Shown one piece after another: positions 61,965 through 64,000 of a stretch of 64,000 nt of DNA. A program made the position numbers and the translations under genes. Numbering within the stretch: the stretch's first letter is position 1; each line of letters opens with the position of its first letter. Source of the DNA: JAGOCV01 sp049445855 (lineage in GTDB: Bacteria > Pseudomonadota > Gammaproteobacteria > Burkholderiales > Burkholderiaceae_C); assembly GCF_049445855.1 (NCBI RefSeq), contig NZ_JBMSDV010000003.1, positions 496,001 to 560,000 on the forward strand, written 5' to 3'. Under the pieces are notes generated by a model, which searched no databases, was not told the DNA's origin, and was given only the letters and a program-made list of their open reading frames with translations.

Positions 61965-63194
61965 ATGGCAAAAGAGTACAAAGATCTGGTCGTGGGGTTG
62001 GACATCGGCACCGCCAAGGTGATGGCGGTGGTGGCCGAGGTGTTGCCGGGCGGCGAGCTCAAGCTCGCAGGCCTTGGCATTGCCCCGGGCAACGGGCTCA
62101 AGCGCGGCGTGGTGGTCAACATCGACGCCACGGTGCAGAGCATCCAGCAGGCGCTCAAAGAAGCCGAGTTGATGGCCGATTGCAAGATCACGCGCGTGTA
62201 CACCGGCATCACCGGCAGCCACATCCGCGGCATCAACTCCAGCGGCATGGTGGCGGTGAAGGACCGTGAAGTCACGCCGGCCGACGTGGCGCGCGTTGTG
62301 GAGACGGCCAAGGCGATCAATATCTCCACCGACCAGCGCCTGCTGCTGGTGGAGCCGCAGGAGTTCGTGATCGACGGGCAGGACGTGCGCGAACCCATCG
62401 GCATGAGCGGCATCCGCCTCGAAGCGAAGGTGCACATCGTCACCGGTGCGCAGAGCGCGGCCGAGAACATCATCAAGTGCGTGCGCCGCTGCGGGCTCGA
62501 AGTGGAGCAACTCATGCTGAATCCGCTGGCCTCCAGCCTGTCGGTGCTGAGCCAGGACGAGCGTGAACTCGGCGTTGCACTGGTGGACATCGGCGCGGGC
62601 ACGACCGACGTGGCCATCTTCACCGGCGGTGCGATCCGACACACGGCGGTGATCCCGATTGCGGGCGACCTGATCACGAGCGACATCGCGATGGCGCTGC
62701 GCACGCCCACGAAAGACGCAGAAGACATCAAGGTGGAGAGCGGCTGCGCCAAGCAGTTGCTGGCCGATCCGGAAACGCAGGTGGAAGTGCCGGGCCTGGG
62801 CGACCGTGGTCCGCGCATGCTCAGCCGGCAGGCGCTGGCCGGCGTGATCGAGCCGCGTATCGAGGAAATCTTCTCGCTGGTGCAGCAGGTGGTCCGCGAG
62901 TCGGGCTTCGAGGAAGTGCTGTCCTCGGGCATCGTGCTCACCGGCGGCAGCGCGGTGATGCCGGGCATGGTGGAACTGGGTGAGGACATCTTCCTCAAGC
63001 CCGTGCGCCGCGGCCTGCCGCGCTACTCGAGCGCGCTGTCGGACATGGTCGCCCAGCCGCGTGCGGCCACGGTGATGGGTTTGCTGGAAGAAGCGCGCCT
63101 CGCACGGCTGCGCGGCTTCAAGGTGGCACAGAAGAACGGGTCGATGTCGACCGCGCTGGGCCGCGTCAAGGACTGGTTCGTGGGCAACTTCTGA
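61965..63194 (+). CDS. ftsA: Cell division protein FtsA
   Basis: Actin-like protein that ties FtsZ to the membrane, 409 aa. Nucleotide-site motifs: VVGLDIGTAKVMAVVAEV near residue 8, GVALVDIGAGTTDVAIFTGG near 203 and SSGIVLTGGSAVMPGM near 323. The C-terminal membrane-targeting helix is seen in ALGRVKDWFVGNF at the end. ATG 61965 has a weak AAGACGAGGCTGAT leader. A 175-bp gap with an AT-rich part separates it from ftsZ, leaving room for an ftsZ promoter. Confidence 0.96.
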   Translation: MAKEYKDLVVGLDIGTAKVMAVVAEVLPGGELKLAGLGIAPGNGLKRGVVVNIDATVQSIQQALKEAELMADCKITRVYTGITGSHIRGINSSGMVAVKDREVTPADVARVVETAKAINISTDQRLLLVEPQEFVIDGQDVREPIGMSGIRLEAKVHIVTGAQSAAENIIKCVRRCGLEVEQLMLNPLASSLSVLSQDERELGVALVDIGAGTTDVAIFTGGAIRHTAVIPIAGDLITSDIAMALRTPTKDAEDIKVESGCAKQLLADPETQVEVPGLGDRGPRMLSRQALAGVIEPRIEEIFSLVQQVVRESGFEEVLSSGIVLTGGSAVMPGMVELGEDIFLKPVRRGLPRYSSALSDMVAQPRAATVMGLLEEARLARLRGFKVAQKNGSMSTALGRVKDWFVGNF

Positions 63195-63281
63195 GGACGA
63201 TGTGATGCACAGGAAACTCTATCTCGCCCGCGGAAGCCCGCCTCGCATCGATTGCCGATGGCGGTGCACCGGCCCGCCTTC

Positions 63282-63306
63282 ATGAACGTTGGGAAATGAA
63301 CGTTCA
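63282..63306. promoter_or_regulatory. Repeated ATGAACGTT motif upstream of ftsZ
   Basis: ATGAACGTT occurs at 63282-63290 and again at 63296-63304. The second copy is part of the perfect palindrome TGAACGTTCA (63297-63306). They lie in the 175-bp ftsA-ftsZ gap, 64-88 bp before the ftsZ ATG and just before an AT-rich stretch that may hold a promoter. It is a candidate regulator site with no known owner. Confidence 0.4.
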
Positions 63307-63369
63307 ACACACGACACAAATAAAACTGTCTTTAACTATCTGGCAACTGCAGGAATCTAGGAGCACCAA

Positions 63370-64000
63370 ATGCCTATCGAAATGATTGAAGTCGAAGAGT
63401 TCAACCTGGGCACGCAAATCAAGGTCATCGGCGTCGGTGGTGGTGGCGGCAACGCTGTCGCGCACATGATCGACCGTGGCGTGCAAGGCGTGGAATTCAT
63501 CTGTGCGAACACCGACGCGCAAGCGCTGGCGCGCAGCGTGGCGCACAAGACCATCCAGCTGGGCAACAGCGGCCTGGGCGCGGGCAGCAAGCCCGACAAG
63601 GGCCGTGACTGCGCCGAAGTTGCCGTGGAAGACATCCGCGCGGCCATCGACGGCGCGCACATGCTGTTCATCACCGCCGGCATGGGCGGCGGCACCGGCA
63701 CCGGCGCTGCACCCGTCATCGCACGCGTGGCGAAGGAAATGGGCATCCTGACCGTGGGCGTGGTGACCAAGCCCTTCGAATTCGAAGGCGGCCGCCGCAT
63801 GACCAATGCCGATGCCGGTCTGACCGAACTCGAAGCGAATGTCGACTCGCTGATCGTCGTGCTGAACGAGAAGCTGCTCGAAGTGCTGGGTGACGACGTC
63901 ACGCAGGACGAAGCCTTCGCACACGCCAACGACGTGCTGAAGAACGCCGTCGGCGGCATCGCCGAAATCATCAATGTGCCTGGCCATGTGAACGTCGACT
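63370..64000 (+). CDS. ftsZ: Cell division protein FtsZ (partial)
   Basis: Tubulin-like GTPase forming the division ring. 210 residues are visible and the frame is open to the window end. Motifs: IKVIGVGGGGGNAVAHMID near residue 17, FICANTDAQAL near 43, the tubulin signature GGGTGTG (106-112), VVTKPFEFEGGRRM near 128 and NEKLLEV near 161. ATG 63370 has AGGAG 7 bp upstream. The missing part should hold the rest of the GTPase domain and the C-terminal tail. Confidence 0.97.
   Translation, partial: MPIEMIEVEEFNLGTQIKVIGVGGGGGNAVAHMIDRGVQGVEFICANTDAQALARSVAHKTIQLGNSGLGAGSKPDKGRDCAEVAVEDIRAAIDGAHMLFITAGMGGGTGTGAAPVIARVAKEMGILTVGVVTKPFEFEGGRRMTNADAGLTELEANVDSLIVVLNEKLLEVLGDDVTQDEAFAHANDVLKNAVGGIAEIINVPGHVNVD

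Overview
The window looks like the chromosome of a GC-rich betaproteobacterium, most likely Burkholderiales and probably Comamonadaceae. The basis is the dcw cluster order (mraZ-rsmH-ftsL-ftsI-murE-murF-mraY-murD-ftsW-murG-murC-ddl-ftsQ-ftsA-ftsZ), the block dapF - DUF484 - xerC - methyltransferase, a DksA-like protein with a lysine/alanine-rich N-terminal tail, and the many Bug and ABC uptake genes typical of that group. Assignment below family is not attempted. No tRNA, rRNA, insertion sequence, phage gene or CRISPR array was seen. The one structural RNA is RNase P RNA.

Positions 1-4650: a peptide-type ABC importer (binding protein and a permease cut by the window edge) stands back to back with an M20 amidohydrolase of the carbamoylase/allantoate amidohydrolase type. 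An IclR regulator follows. The same inverted repeat lies in the divergent promoter and directly in front of the IclR gene. Positions 4650-8440: pyrC, a NYN-domain protein in an AT-richer stretch, a DUF3025 gene and htpX with a clear terminator.

Positions 8450-26640: a 17.5 kb, almost wholly collinear minus-strand block built on histidine use. In transcription order it holds a PhyH-type dioxygenase, a NitT/TauT-type ABC importer, hutC, hutH, hutU, an ornithine cyclodeaminase-like gene, a PhnD-like protein, a repeat-filled gap, a fatty acid desaturase, a Bug receptor, hutD, hutI, hutF, hutG and a FAD-linked oxidase. HutF plus HutG gives the route from formiminoglutamate through formylglutamate to glutamate. 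Matching palindromes (TGT-N4-ACA type) lie before hutH, before the dioxygenase and before a divergent acetyltransferase gene. This suggests one HutC regulon that includes the importer and the dioxygenase. The 555-bp gap at 15857-16411 holds two long-inverted-repeat elements with a shared core and compensatory base changes.

Positions 26660-37130: a COG2509 FAD protein, rnpB, and the potassium operon kdpFABC-DE with two extra small membrane-protein reading frames. Positions 37160-46854: a Nudix/metallo-beta-lactamase fusion, dapF, DUF484, xerC, a 23S rRNA-type methyltransferase, a histidine-rich COG0523 GTPase, the tailed DksA-like protein and a STAS-domain protein.

Positions 46855-64000: an AT-rich promoter region with a four-fold 10-bp repeat (mraZ box), then the dcw cluster. 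Many of its genes overlap by 4 bp (ATGA or GTGA), so they are probably one transcription unit for peptidoglycan precursor synthesis and septum formation. MurD carries an unusual acidic insert. ftsZ runs off the end of the window.
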